64,000 nucleotides of DNA from JAWKOK01 sp963765875 (GCA_963765875.1 CAVXYK010000007.1:248001-312000); one strand, 5' to 3'. Numbered from the stretch's first letter, positions 30,075-40,185 are shown. Made by a program: numbers and translations. The notes: generated by a model not told the origin, from the letters alone.

Positions 30075-30096
30075 GCCCGGATTTCGCCATCCGGGC
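30075..30096 (+). terminator. Terminator after the P-type ATPase
   Basis: gcccggat (30075-30082) pairs with atccgggc (30089-30096), then gttttctt. It is 71 bp past the ATPase stop. Confidence 0.75.
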
Positions 30097-30462
30097 GTTT
30101 TCTTGCTTGGTTGTGTGCGATTGCGCGCTGCGAGGACCGAGTAGCGGAACTGTCGTGCACTAAATCGGGGCGAACCTCTCGCTCGAATCCGTCGTTCAAC
30201 GGGTGTAGAGGTCACAAATCGATCTTGACGAACGCATGCGCGTGGCCATGGCAGTAGATGCGTTCGGCGCCCGGCATAGGTAGATCCGTCCATCCAGAGA
30301 TGGGCGGCTTGGTCGATGGGTTTGTATATTATTTTGGGTAGAATATGTTTCAGCTAGAAGATCCAACGTACAGTCTGCATCGTGAGCAAGACGCGGCGAC
30401 GACAGACAGCAAGTACCAAATACAGCTCTACAGACAGCAGAAGACCGAAAGGAAACAGTATC
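30097..30462. other. 366 bp intergenic region
   Basis: No gene or clear repeat. It precedes the SH3-PA14-PKD gene, and a promoter is likely near the AT-rich stretch 30317-30350 (tttgtatattattttgggtagaat), but no exact site can be defended. Confidence 0.35.
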
Positions 30463-32124
30463 ATGGATGAACAACCAGAAAGTGGCCAACCACAGGATGG
30501 GCCGGGCGAGCCGACTCCATCAAGTGAGCCGACTTCAGCGTCCGCAAGTTCAGAAGGTATGTCAACCGGCCTGAAGGTCGGTATTGGCATTGGGGTAGTC
30601 ATTGCCGTGCTTTTGCTCGTTCTTATCTTTATGCAACTGTCCGGCGGATCGGGCGGTTCGGCAACTGACGAAACGCCAACCCCTGATGCCCCTGTTATTG
30701 AGCAGCCGATTGCTCCAACACCGACGCCAGGTGCTGAGGTGGGGCCAGGTGATGGCGGAATTATCATCGTCGTGCCGACCCCAGTGGCCGGCGAGCCGTC
30801 GGTCACGGCCAATGTGCCCGTCAATATTCGTAGCGGTCCCAGCACTGCTTTCCCCATCATTGGTCTCCTGAATGAAGGTGACACGGCTCTGGTTGTAGGT
30901 CAGAACGCTGCCAGTGACTGGTGGGCTATCTCGCTACCTGGCACCGGAAACGGCGTCGGCTGGGTGACGGCTGACCTGGTGACGGCATCAAATACGGATG
31001 GCATTCCTGTTGTGCAGCCGCCGATTGCGCCCACACCGACCACCGCACCGCCAATCGCAATCACTGGTTGGAAGGGTGAATACTTCGACAACCCGAGCCT
31101 CAGCGGCAATCCGGTCCTGGTGCGTGATGACCCCGAGATTAACTTCAACTGGGGTTCTGGTTCGCCTGCTCCAGAGATCCCCAACGATGATTTCTCCGTG
31201 CGATGGACGATCAACCGCAATGCTCAGGCCGGCGTCTATGTCTTCACGGTCTGGGTGGACGACGGTGTGCGCGTCTGGGTGGATGAGCAACTGATCATTA
31301 ATGGTTGGGCCGAGGGCCAGGCGCGAAACTACACGGCTGAAGTTGAAGTCGGCGCAGGTGCGCATGCCATCCGTGTCGAGTACTTCGAAAAGGTCGGCGG
31401 TGCGCTGATTTCTGTCAATATCGGCTACCGGGGCGAGGCGCTGCCTGAGGCGCCCAGCGCAGTGATCAGCGGCCCGACAGAAGCCCAGGTTGGACAAGAG
31501 CTGACTTACAGCGCCACCGGCTCAACCGTGGCGTCGGGTGGTCACATCAACAAGACCGAGTGGGATTTTGGCGATGGCGGTACGTCCACCGGCAGCCCAA
31601 CAACCCATGTCTACTCCCAGGCGGGCACCTACACTGTGCTCTTGACACTGACAGATGACCGCGGACTGACCGGGAGTGCAACACAGCAGGTTCGGGTCTC
31701 GTCAGTGGACGTACCAACTGAGGTTCCGACTGAGATTCCGACCGAGATTCCGACTGAGGCCCCGACTGAAATTCCGACTGAGGCCCCAACCGAAGTGCCG
31801 ACCGAGGAGCCGACTGCTGAACCGACCGCAGCGGTGCCTGTGGCGGGGATTGTTGCCCCATCGTCTGCCGCTGTCAGTGAAGTCATCACGTTTGACGGCA
31901 GTAGTTCGACGGGGATTACGCCGATCGTCTCCTATCAGTGGGACTTCGGCGACGGAACAGTTGCGGACGGTGCGGTTGCCGAGCACACCTATGTTGCACC
32001 GGGACCCTATCAGGTCACTCTGACCGTCGTTGACGGTGCAGGTCTTTCCGGTGTCGCCACCATGCCAATTACGATTGTGGCTGAGGGTGAAGCTGTTCCA
32101 TTGCCTGGCACGACCGACCCCTAA
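30463..32124 (+). CDS. Membrane-anchored SH3_3 + PA14 + PKD x2 protein
   Basis: A 553-residue protein with a cytoplasmic Ser/Pro-rich N-terminus, one membrane helix at residues ~35-60 (KVGIGIGVVIAVLLLVLIF) and a long Pro/Thr linker. An SH3-type domain follows at ~110-173 (NVPVNIRSGPSTAFPIIGLL...WWAISL). A PA14 domain lies at ~200-325 (GWKGEYFDNPSLSGNPVLVR...DDFSVRWT...VRVWVDEQLIINGW). PKD domains surround a repeated Pro-Thr-Glu linker (31711-31824). The single N-terminal anchor and extracellular sugar-binding domains suggest wall or polysaccharide attachment. Its PA14 closely resembles the one at 23.6 kb. The ATG at 30463 has aaagga upstream (30448-30453). Confidence 0.82.
   Translation: MDEQPESGQPQDGPGEPTPSSEPTSASASSEGMSTGLKVGIGIGVVIAVLLLVLIFMQLSGGSGGSATDETPTPDAPVIEQPIAPTPTPGAEVGPGDGGIIIVVPTPVAGEPSVTANVPVNIRSGPSTAFPIIGLLNEGDTALVVGQNAASDWWAISLPGTGNGVGWVTADLVTASNTDGIPVVQPPIAPTPTTAPPIAITGWKGEYFDNPSLSGNPVLVRDDPEINFNWGSGSPAPEIPNDDFSVRWTINRNAQAGVYVFTVWVDDGVRVWVDEQLIINGWAEGQARNYTAEVEVGAGAHAIRVEYFEKVGGALISVNIGYRGEALPEAPSAVISGPTEAQVGQELTYSATGSTVASGGHINKTEWDFGDGGTSTGSPTTHVYSQAGTYTVLLTLTDDRGLTGSATQQVRVSSVDVPTEVPTEIPTEIPTEAPTEIPTEAPTEVPTEEPTAEPTAAVPVAGIVAPSSAAVSEVITFDGSSSTGITPIVSYQWDFGDGTVADGAVAEHTYVAPGPYQVTLTVVDGAGLSGVATMPITIVAEGEAVPLPGTTDP
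31711..31824 (+). repeat. Pro-Thr-Glu coding repeats
   Basis: About nine copies of a 12-base unit like ccgactgagatt, encoding Pro-Thr-Glu-Ile/Val/Ala. It forms a stiff linker between the two PKD domains. Confidence 0.8.
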
Positions 32125-32256
32125 GAAGCCGTTTGTAAAGATGAGTGCACCATTCAGCATTCCGGGATTGAGCCAAACCATAGTCTGAAAATGGAGCTTC
32201 GGGTGGCTCAATCCCGGAATGCCGGCGTACACATGTGGGCTTAACAAACAGCTTCT
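32124..32256. repeat. Nested inverted-repeat element, 133 bp
   Basis: Outer arms (32124-32140 and 32240-32256, agaagccgtttgtaaag type) have two mismatches in 17. Inner arms of 18 bp, perfect, are at 32158-32175 and 32204-32221 (cattccgggattgagcca). It begins at the very last base of the SH3-PA14-PKD gene. Confidence 0.7.
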
Positions 32257-32379
32257 AGATTGAAGCGCTTGCAAAAACCGTGATCTCGTGAAGACGTCTA
32301 TCCGGTTTAGCGCTGGTTGACGAGTTTCAGTAGGATGGCTCGAATCGTTTGACATAATCGATTCAGGTAGAACGCGCTG

Positions 32380-32436
32380 ACCAACAAAAAAAAGCGGGGA
32401 AGAACTTGCAAGTTCTTCCCCGCTTTTTTTGTTGGT
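32380..32436. terminator. Very long symmetric hairpin with A and T tracts, bidirectional terminator
   Basis: accaac + A8 + gcggggaagaact pairs with agttcttccccgc + T7 + gttggt over nearly 57 bases. The stem plus T-tract works in both directions. It lies 256 bp after the SH3-PA14-PKD stop and 245 bp before the large fusion gene. Confidence 0.75.
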
Positions 32437-32680
32437 CTCCCCTGAGTACGGTAGGGACAGGCGATCAAAGATCATAGTGCTGTACAACTCCAGGCAAATC
32501 ACGTAGAATCTATCTGAAAATGTCAGCCATTTTCAAACCTCACCTGCCACATTCAAGCTGGTCCGGGCTGAGTACTGCGGACTGCTTGTCATTAACCGCT
32601 CGTATCAAGCATATACCCTTACAGGTTTTCTATGGCCCCTTCCTCGAATGAAATGCGTTCCAGCAATTCGGCACCGCGCG

Positions 32681-35600
32681 ATGAGCCGCGTCCTACATCT
32701 CCCCTGGGTGGTGGCGCTGGGCCTCGCTGCAACGGTTGGACTGGGCGTCTTCACGCTATTGGGCGAATTCGTGAGCCTCACTGCTCGTCGGATTGGGCCC
32801 GCCTACCTTGTACTCGCTCTTGTTTCAGCTCCCTTTATCCTCACATTTCTTGAACGGGCGATCTCTGTGCCGGGCGCGGGTGGAGCCTATCAGCTGGCGC
32901 GGACAAATCGCTTCCTTTGGCACCGCTTTTTCAGCGGATGGTTGCTGCTTGGCGGCTATGCAGTGTTAGTGGCGTTGCTTTCCTGGGGAATCTCCTTCTA
33001 TCTGGAAACGCTCTATCTGGCCACGGGCTTCGAGCTTTCCTTCGACCGCGTATGGCTAGCCGCTCTTGGCCTCGCTGGTATCATGATCTATACGCTGCTG
33101 AAAAAGCGCATCAACTGGTCTCGGCGCTTTGTGATCACGGCAGCAGGCGTCGGCATTTTGCTCCTTGTTGTACTCTTGGGCATTGTGTTTCCGGCATCAA
33201 GCGTGCAATCAGCCCGGCCACTTCCTTCCTCTCTACTCATTCTTGAAACGGTTACACTGATGACCTCATGCCTTTGGGGTCTCTATTTGGTTCTCAGCAC
33301 ACGCGCTCAGCTTCAACGGCCGATGGCTAATATGCGTTGGGCACTCACCTTGCCGGTCATAGGTCTGGGTCTGTTGGGCTCGTTTGCCGGTTTGGCAGTC
33401 AATCTGTACAACGGGGCATTGCTGCATCCAACGCTGCCGCTTGTCGATGTGCTCGGCTCTATCGATATTCTGTCAGGAGACCTCACGCTGCTCTTCTATC
33501 TCCTGTCCGGTTTGGCCATTACGTGCATCGCCGGTGAAAGGGCGATGGCTGCCGGTGCTCAGCTACTGGACAGCATGTCACGTGACGGGTTTGTCCCGAA
33601 TGTGATGCAATACCTGCCGGAGTTGGACAACCCTGCATTGCCGGCGATTCTTTTGGGAGCAGCGCTCTCGCTGGGTTTGATTATCTTTGCGCCATTCCGA
33701 ACATTGATCGGACTGGCAGCAATCTCGTTCTTGTGGTCGGCGGCGTTCATCCACCTGCCGGATCTCTTTTCTGCAAGCCCAAACCTACCGCCCAAGCGAC
33801 CTGTCGTACTGCCATTTCATCCTCTCTTTCCTGGGCTGACTGTTGCTGTCGGGCTGTTGATGCCCTTTAACCTGTCGACCACGGTATGGCTGATTGCGAC
33901 CGGCTGGCTGGCAATTGGCGGCATTTACTACATCGTCCATGCACGCGCAACCGGGCAGAGCTTGCGACGTCAACAAGTCGTCGTAGATGAAGAAGATTTC
34001 GTCCCGCTGCCGGCGTCCGTCTTGCCCGAGCCGAACGCCGCGCAAGCCAACGTTATCGTCGGCATCGGCAACTCACAGTCGAATGGAAGCCTTCTGCGGT
34101 TGGCATCCAAGTTGGCGATCTCCACAGGAGGCGACGTTGTCGCGCTGAAGATCGTCGATCTGCCGGAGTACGGCAATCAGGCCGGATGGCAGAAAGTCGC
34201 TTATGTTGAGTGGAAAGCGCTGGCCGATGAATTAGCGGAGCATGACTATGGCGCTTCGATCCGCCCGACTGTCCGCCTGGCGCCATCGTTTACGGACGGT
34301 CTCATCGAGGCGATTCACGACGAGAGAGCCGGGTGGCTGGTTCTCGGCTGGCCGGGAACTGGACAGCAAGAGGATGGTGATCAGGCCATCAACCTCGGTC
34401 AGGAACAGGCAGATTCTGAGCCGGCGATCGATGAATTGGTCGCCTATGCCGAATGTAATGTGGCCGTTCTGCGCGGTGTTCTGCCCGATGAAATCCAGCA
34501 GATCGTTGTGGCCACAGGCGGGGGAACCAGCGCGGTCTCGGGTCTTGAACTTGCCGGTAATGTTCTCGATGAGGAGGATGGGAAGATCCATCTTATCACT
34601 GTGGCCCGCGGTACAGCCTCTTCTGAGCAGACAGCCAAAGCTGAGGATCTGCTTGAGAGAACAGTGGCGGCAGCCGAGATCAGTGACGCGTCCGCCGTGG
34701 TGACGCAGGTTGTGAATGCGCCGGCTGTGGCCGGCGGCGTGGCCAATCGATTTCGAGATGCGGACCTGTTGATTGTTGGAGCATCCAAGAATCAGATGCC
34801 CGAACGCGCCCATTTCGGTGGCCTTGCAAGGGAGCTATTGGAACACGAGGATCGCACCGGCTTGCTTGTGCGAAATGTTGAGCCGGTCCGTTTCCCCGCA
34901 TTGCGTCGAGCCATCGATCGCTTTGCTGACCGGCTACCCACGCTGACGCCGGAACGTCGCGAGACCGTTCTGAGACAGATGCGAACCGGCGCTGTGCCCT
35001 CTATTGACTTCTTCGTCCTTATCTTTCTATCATCGACCATCGCCAGCCTCGGTCTGCTGCAAAACAGCGGTGCTGTAATCATTGGCGCCATGTTGGTTGC
35101 GCCCTTGATGAGTCCCATCCTATCAATGGGCATGGGGATGGCCGTTGGCGAGTCGGCAACGGTCCGTCTTGGACTTGAGGCCACACTCAAGGGCATGACG
35201 ACGGCAATTGTCGTCGGGGCCGTGGTTGTGATCATATCGCCGATCGATGCACCAACCAACGAGATATTGGCGCGTACTTCACCCAATGTGCTCGACCTAA
35301 TGGTTGCATTGGCTTCAGGCGCTGCCGCCGGCTATGCAGTCAGCCGCAAAGAGGTCGCTGCTGCACTCCCCGGTGTTGCCATTGCCGCGGCGCTGGTACC
35401 GCCCCTCTGTGTGGTCGGATATGGGATCGGGGTATCCCAGTTGGACATTGCGGTCGGCGCATTGTTGCTCTTCTTGACCAATCTGACGGCAATCGTGTTC
35501 GCTGCGGCTTTGACATTCTTGATCCTTGGTTTCCATCCTCCACATTTCGAAAGCGGGCAGATGCTCCGCAGCATGCGCAGCACCATCATCTCGCTGCTCA

Positions 35601-36199
35601 TCATTGTTGTTGTCCTGACGGTGGCGACTTGGATCACGGTCAGTCAAGACAAAGCACGTGTACGGATCGAAGAGACGTTTGCTGAACTGCTTGTCGGACA
35701 ATCTGCTCAAATCATCGAGATCGACGTCGCTAGAGAGCGGGGCTACCATCGTATTGTTGCAATGGCGCTGGCCTATCCTGGCTCCGATCTTTCTTCAGAG
35801 GGTCTGGCTAGTCTGGAAGCGGATCTTGAAGAGGCCGTTGGGGGGGCTGTCGAGATTGACATAACCGTGCTTCCAGCGTGGCGAGACGATCTGGCGAATG
35901 TTGAGCAACGCGCCACTTTGATGGATATGTTTGATGCCGCTATTTTGGATCGGGGCGGGGAAGCGCAGACGACGACGGCTGCATACTCAGCCGGCAGGTA
36001 TCGGCTCTCTTCCACCGTGTATGTCTACGATGGACATAGCTTGTCTGAGGGTTTCTTGGACGATCTGAGAGCGGAGATGAGAGAAGCAGTCGGCGCGCCT
36101 GTGACGATCGACGCCACGTTTCTGGAGGCGTTCAACATCGAATCGGTGGAGCCGACAGCTACGCCCTTGCCGACGGCCAGCCCGACAGCTACTCCGTAG
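32681..36199 (+). CDS. APC-type permease - tandem USP - DUF389 fusion protein
   Basis: A 1172-residue membrane protein built from three modules. Residues ~1-440 are an amino-acid/polyamine/organocation permease with ~12 helices (GLAATVGLGVFTLLGEFVSL; VPGAGGAYQLARTNRF; AGERAMAAGAQLLDSMSRDG). Residues ~455-745 are two universal-stress-protein-like halves (NVIVGIGNSQSNGSLLRLAS... and IQQIVVATGGGTSAVSGLELA...DADLLIVGASKNQ). Residues ~780-955 are a DUF389 membrane domain (SSTIASLGLLQNSGAVIIGAM; LMSPILSMGMGMAVGE; VALASGAAAGYAVSRKEVAAALPG). A soluble C-terminal region ends in a Pro/Thr-rich tail. The start is uncertain: 32648 is equally open and no Shine-Dalgarno is clear. It stands between two hairpins and is probably transcribed alone. 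The substrate is unknown. Confidence 0.85.
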   Translation: MSRVLHLPWVVALGLAATVGLGVFTLLGEFVSLTARRIGPAYLVLALVSAPFILTFLERAISVPGAGGAYQLARTNRFLWHRFFSGWLLLGGYAVLVALLSWGISFYLETLYLATGFELSFDRVWLAALGLAGIMIYTLLKKRINWSRRFVITAAGVGILLLVVLLGIVFPASSVQSARPLPSSLLILETVTLMTSCLWGLYLVLSTRAQLQRPMANMRWALTLPVIGLGLLGSFAGLAVNLYNGALLHPTLPLVDVLGSIDILSGDLTLLFYLLSGLAITCIAGERAMAAGAQLLDSMSRDGFVPNVMQYLPELDNPALPAILLGAALSLGLIIFAPFRTLIGLAAISFLWSAAFIHLPDLFSASPNLPPKRPVVLPFHPLFPGLTVAVGLLMPFNLSTTVWLIATGWLAIGGIYYIVHARATGQSLRRQQVVVDEEDFVPLPASVLPEPNAAQANVIVGIGNSQSNGSLLRLASKLAISTGGDVVALKIVDLPEYGNQAGWQKVAYVEWKALADELAEHDYGASIRPTVRLAPSFTDGLIEAIHDERAGWLVLGWPGTGQQEDGDQAINLGQEQADSEPAIDELVAYAECNVAVLRGVLPDEIQQIVVATGGGTSAVSGLELAGNVLDEEDGKIHLITVARGTASSEQTAKAEDLLERTVAAAEISDASAVVTQVVNAPAVAGGVANRFRDADLLIVGASKNQMPERAHFGGLARELLEHEDRTGLLVRNVEPVRFPALRRAIDRFADRLPTLTPERRETVLRQMRTGAVPSIDFFVLIFLSSTIASLGLLQNSGAVIIGAMLVAPLMSPILSMGMGMAVGESATVRLGLEATLKGMTTAIVVGAVVVIISPIDAPTNEILARTSPNVLDLMVALASGAAAGYAVSRKEVAAALPGVAIAAALVPPLCVVGYGIGVSQLDIAVGALLLFLTNLTAIVFAAALTFLILGFHPPHFESGQMLRSMRSTIISLLIIVVVLTVATWITVSQDKARVRIEETFAELLVGQSAQIIEIDVARERGYHRIVAMALAYPGSDLSSEGLASLEADLEEAVGGAVEIDITVLPAWRDDLANVEQRATLMDMFDAAILDRGGEAQTTTAAYSAGRYRLSSTVYVYDGHSLSEGFLDDLRAEMREAVGAPVTIDATFLEAFNIESVEPTATPLPTASPTATP

Positions 36200-36320
36200 C
36201 GTAACACTGTGTCAGTATCAACTGTAGACGCGAACCGCTTTTTGATAGCGTTCGGGATCGCGGCGGCCTGTCTGTTGTGCTACAATGAGGGTCATTGAGA
36301 TGCCGCAAGGAGCAAATGCT

Positions 36321-37558
36321 ATGAGTCAATCAGAAGCACAAGAATCGGCTTTGGACCCAACATCGGTTTCCAATCGATCCGTCGCTCCATCCAACGGAGC
36401 CGATTCGCCTGTTGACGGGTCGGAGGGCGAAGCTCAGCCTGATGGGGCTGGTGCGTCGGCGGCGCAAGCCACTGAATCCACCCCGCAACCCGTCGTCGAA
36501 ATATTGCCGCCCGAAGAGCCAAATCTTGAGCAAGATCGCTATGCCAATATGCTTGTAGATCGTACCCAGATCTCGCTTGGCTTAACGGGTGTTTCGCTGA
36601 AACGAACACGGATGTCGGGTGGCGGGCAGACGACGGGTGGACAGATTCCAGTCGACGACCAAGGCCGGGGGCGCCATCTGCAACCTCAAGTGCTCCGCCG
36701 ATAGCGCCGCAATCAGGATCCCCGTCGCCGGCATCTGTTGAACCGTCTTCCGCCAGTGATGCTCAGTCGGCCGGGACCGCCACCGAATCTGCGTCAAGTG
36801 GAGGCGTCCAGGCGGACTCGAACATTGAGTCGAGCCCTGGCGATGTCCCGGATTTCGAAAATGTGCAGCTCCTATCTCAGTTTCTGGTCGGCCTTGCTAG
36901 CTATGGGCTTCAGGAAGTGATGGAGCGAGTTCACTACTACGACGATGAGATCAGCCGGAATCCGCAAGAGTTTGACCTCGACAAGCAGATCGATCAGGCT
37001 GAAGAGACCATCGAGACGGTCTTTCGCTACTGGCTTATTGGATCCCTTATGTGGAGTGAGCGCACGGCGCTCACGCTCTCATACCGTACGTTCCAGAGAT
37101 CGGTGAGCATTGGCAGTTTTGCTCTGCGCACAGCTGATCGAACGACCGACAACTTCCTTTTGCGGCCCTTTCGTAAGCCATTTGAGCGTCTAATCCCTTC
37201 CATCCATCAAGACTCGCAGGCCCGCATTGCCGAAGGGAGAACTGTGGAAAGGCGCGGACATGTGTTGGCCGAAGAGACGCTGGACGACATCGTCGGCGAC
37301 TTCATAGATTATCTTGCGGAGAACCCTCAATTGGTCGACCTGATCAGCACCAGCGGATTGGGCCTGGCGGGAACGGTCATGGATAATGGACGCCAGATCG
37401 GCGCAGTCACTGACAATGCAGTTGAGAATCTGATTCACAAGATTTTCCGCCGACCGAAACGTGAAGACCTCCCCCCATCGCCGTTTGAGGGGAAGCCACA
37501 GACGATGTACGATCCCACTTCTCAACATTACGTACAGGATGAGAAAGCAAAGGACTAG
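36321..37558 (+). CDS. Uncharacterised protein with Ser/Pro/Glu-rich linker (frame broken near 36665)
   Basis: No family recognised. The first ~115 residues are low complexity (Ala, Ser, Pro, Glu), and the frame ends at 36704. The adjacent frame continues the same composition without a stop (RPRPGAPSATSSAPP...DVPDFENVQLLSQF) into a ~230-residue alpha-helical domain (EVMERVHYYDDEISRNPQEFD, YWLIGSLMWSERTALTLSYR, EETLDDIVGDFIDYLAENPQ, LGLAGTVMDNGRQIG). A one-base slip in the ccggggg run at 36664-36670 is the likely break. The Shine-Dalgarno aaggagc is at 36307-36313. The RDD gene starts 3 bp after its stop, so the two proteins probably work together. Confidence 0.65.
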
Positions 37559-37561
37559 GCG

Positions 37562-38179
37562 ATGAGCACTCAGGGCGTCACCACTGCGATCTCCGAAAGT
37601 AAGGATTCCAACGCTCCCGTCGAAAACGTTGGTACGCTAGTCAACGCAGAAGATCAGATTGAAGTCTTCGGTCAGTATGCCGGCTTCACGACTCGTTTGG
37701 TCGCGTTTGTCGTGGACGTGTTGATCGTTATCGCAAGCATTGCAGTGATGACCTCCGTGGCTAATCTGTTGAACGATGTGCTGGGCTTCAGTCAAATCAC
37801 GACCACGTTGCTGAGCGTAGCGGTTGCGGTGACGAGCTTGGTCTTCCTACAGACCTACTGGATTTTCTTCTGGATGCTGGCCGGCCAAACTCCTGGAAAG
37901 CGGCTCATGGGTCTGCGTATTGTCAAAGTGGACGGCAGTCGCGTAACAATTAGCGCGTGCATTCGTCGCCTAGTCGGCTACTACATCTCAGCTATTCTGT
38001 TTTTGGGGTTTCTCTGGGTACTTATCGATGGTCGTCGACAAGGATTCCATGACAAACTGGCGGGGACGTTTGTGCTTTATGCCTGGTCCTTTGATAAGAA
38101 TCTGGAGCGAGGGCAATCGGCGATGACTGAAGTCCAGCGCCGAGCCCGGCGTCAAGCCAGCCAGCGATCGCTGTCTTGA
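37562..38179 (+). CDS. RDD-family membrane protein
   Basis: A 205-residue RDD protein: FTTRLVAFVVDVLIVIASI with the Arg and Asp of the signature, then TPGKRLMGLRIVKVDGSR and DGRRQGFHDKLAGTFVLY. Four helices are predicted. The N-terminus is a soluble ~40-residue extension. It is translationally coupled (3 bp) to the preceding uncharacterised gene. Confidence 0.87.
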   Translation: MSTQGVTTAISESKDSNAPVENVGTLVNAEDQIEVFGQYAGFTTRLVAFVVDVLIVIASIAVMTSVANLLNDVLGFSQITTTLLSVAVAVTSLVFLQTYWIFFWMLAGQTPGKRLMGLRIVKVDGSRVTISACIRRLVGYYISAILFLGFLWVLIDGRRQGFHDKLAGTFVLYAWSFDKNLERGQSAMTEVQRRARRQASQRSLS

Positions 38180-38289
38180 TAGAATCTCCATTGTTCATCA
38201 GCACCAAGTGTTCCGCGTTGCAAGGCACTTCCCCACCAGAAATTCATACAACGATTTCTACCTGTCTCTGACTTGTGGTGGAGAGCACT

Positions 38290-40095
38290 ATGTCAACGCC
38301 TTCTTCTACTTCAAACACCGATTCAAACAAAGCGTCCAAGATTGAAATGAGTGCCCAACAACCTTCTACGGTCTCGGCAGATTTCGATCTGCACCACATT
38401 CCCTTCAGCCGATACGGCTCCTATCTCGCCGTTTCCTGGCTGCCCGCGGAAGGAGAGCGAGCGGCAGGTCTCTACCTGCGCAGCGTTCGTGGACCGGCGA
38501 TAGGCGGTCAGGAACTCTACCAGATTGAGCTAGTCGATGACGGCGAGAGCGTACCGTTTGACTATTATGCACAACCGACGCTCTTGACGCTGAAATCGGC
38601 AGTCGGTCAAGTTGACATCTGCATGCCCACGGCCGGCACGGTACGGTTTCGCGCTCAAGGTATCGCCTTGCGTCTGACCATGCAGGTCTTCGGCTATAAC
38701 AATGTGATTCCCATTGCTGATGGTCGTTGGCTGACAACGGTCAGCGGTCACTTTGAGACCAAGCTGCTGTTAGGTACGCTGCGAGGAACTATCTATGCCG
38801 ATGCGCCTTGGCGTACCATTAAGTCTGAGCATATTCGCATGGAGTTGCGACCTGAAGATGGCGGCGATTGGTTGCTTGAGGAATATCGAATTGATCCTGC
38901 TGGAAACACCGTTGACGGGATCTCCGGTCATTCTTTTGATGGTGCGCTACAAACTGTGGCTACTGAATTTGAGGAGTGGTGCGCCCGGCAGCCCAAGGTC
39001 TTGCCACAACATGCTGACGCTGCACGACTGGCCGCATACATCAACTGGTCGTGTGTGGTCGCACCCTCGGGCCTGCTGTCTAGGCCGGCCATGTATATGT
39101 CAAAGAACCAGATGGCCAACATCTGGAGCTGGGACAACTGCTTCAATGCCCTGGCATTGGCGGCTGGTCATCCCGGCCTCGCTTGGGATCAGCTGAAGGT
39201 GATGTTCGACCTCCAGGATGCTGAGGGCGCATTGCCTGACCTGGCCAATGATCTGTTCGCATCGTGGGGCTTCTGCAAACCGCCGGTCCACGGTTGGGCA
39301 TTGGAACATATTTTCGCTTCCGCTGCTCCCTTTCTGGACGACTTCTGCGATGAGATCTATGAGCCGTTGGCGCGCTGGACAAAGTGGTGGTTTCGCCACC
39401 GTTCAGCCGAAAATGGCTTGCCCCACTATTATCACGGCAATGAATCGGGCTGGGACAACAGCACCGTTTTTGACGTCCAGCCGCCGATCCAATCGCCCGA
39501 TCTCTGTGCGTATCTTGTCTTGCAGATGGAATCGCTGGCCGATCTGGCGCGACGGCTCGGACGTGATGAAGAGGCTGAAAGTTGGCAGCGACGATCTTCG
39601 GCGATGTTGACCTCACTGATTGAGACGTTTTGGGATGGCGATCAGTTTGTGGCGCGTCGATCTCTCGGCGGCCAAGTGATTCGTACTGATAGCCTCTTGC
39701 TCCATATGCCTCTTCTCCTTGGCACTCGACTCCCCAAGTATGTTCGCGACGGCATCGTTGCCAAGTTGAAGGAACCTGGGCAATTTCTGACGCCCCACGG
39801 GTTGGCCAGCGAGGCTCAGTCGAGTGAGCACTATTCGCCCGACGGCTACTGGCGCGGTCCCATCTGGGGAGCGCCCATGCTGATGCTGACGGAGGGCCTT
39901 GATGCCGTCGGCGAACAGGCCTTTGCCAACGACCTGCGACGAGCTTTCTGTGACATGGTGGCTACCAATGGCCTGGCCGAAAACTACAATGCTTTGGGCG
40001 GCCAAGGGCTGCGAGATCGCGCCTTCACATGGACATCGAGCATTTTCCTTTTGCTGGCCCACCAGCTGTATTTGGCAGAGACAGGTAACCCGTAG
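38290..40095 (+). CDS. GH63/MGH1-like glycoside hydrolase
   Basis: A 601-residue enzyme with an N-terminal beta-sandwich (~residues 20-220) and an (alpha/alpha)6 barrel. Barrel motifs: YMSKNQMANIWSWDNCFNALAL, NESGWDNSTVFDVQ with the likely general acid Asp389, YWRGPIWGAPMLML, and LAENYNALGGQGLRDRAFTWTSS with the likely base Glu564. It resembles trehalase-like and mannosylglycerate-hydrolase-like enzymes of the GH63 group; the sugar is not deducible. There is no signal peptide, so it is likely cytoplasmic. ATG 38290 is preferred over GTG 38275. It may use the sugars of glgX-type metabolism, but the two are not linked in the window. Confidence 0.8.
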   Translation: MSTPSSTSNTDSNKASKIEMSAQQPSTVSADFDLHHIPFSRYGSYLAVSWLPAEGERAAGLYLRSVRGPAIGGQELYQIELVDDGESVPFDYYAQPTLLTLKSAVGQVDICMPTAGTVRFRAQGIALRLTMQVFGYNNVIPIADGRWLTTVSGHFETKLLLGTLRGTIYADAPWRTIKSEHIRMELRPEDGGDWLLEEYRIDPAGNTVDGISGHSFDGALQTVATEFEEWCARQPKVLPQHADAARLAAYINWSCVVAPSGLLSRPAMYMSKNQMANIWSWDNCFNALALAAGHPGLAWDQLKVMFDLQDAEGALPDLANDLFASWGFCKPPVHGWALEHIFASAAPFLDDFCDEIYEPLARWTKWWFRHRSAENGLPHYYHGNESGWDNSTVFDVQPPIQSPDLCAYLVLQMESLADLARRLGRDEEAESWQRRSSAMLTSLIETFWDGDQFVARRSLGGQVIRTDSLLLHMPLLLGTRLPKYVRDGIVAKLKEPGQFLTPHGLASEAQSSEHYSPDGYWRGPIWGAPMLMLTEGLDAVGEQAFANDLRRAFCDMVATNGLAENYNALGGQGLRDRAFTWTSSIFLLLAHQLYLAETGNP

Positions 40096-40185
40096 AAGTC
40101 TGGCTCTCTGGGATCTCGGGGGTAGGGCAGTTCTCCTTGCCTGCTCGCTCTACTTTTTTCCTCAACCCTATGAAATTCTAGGAGT

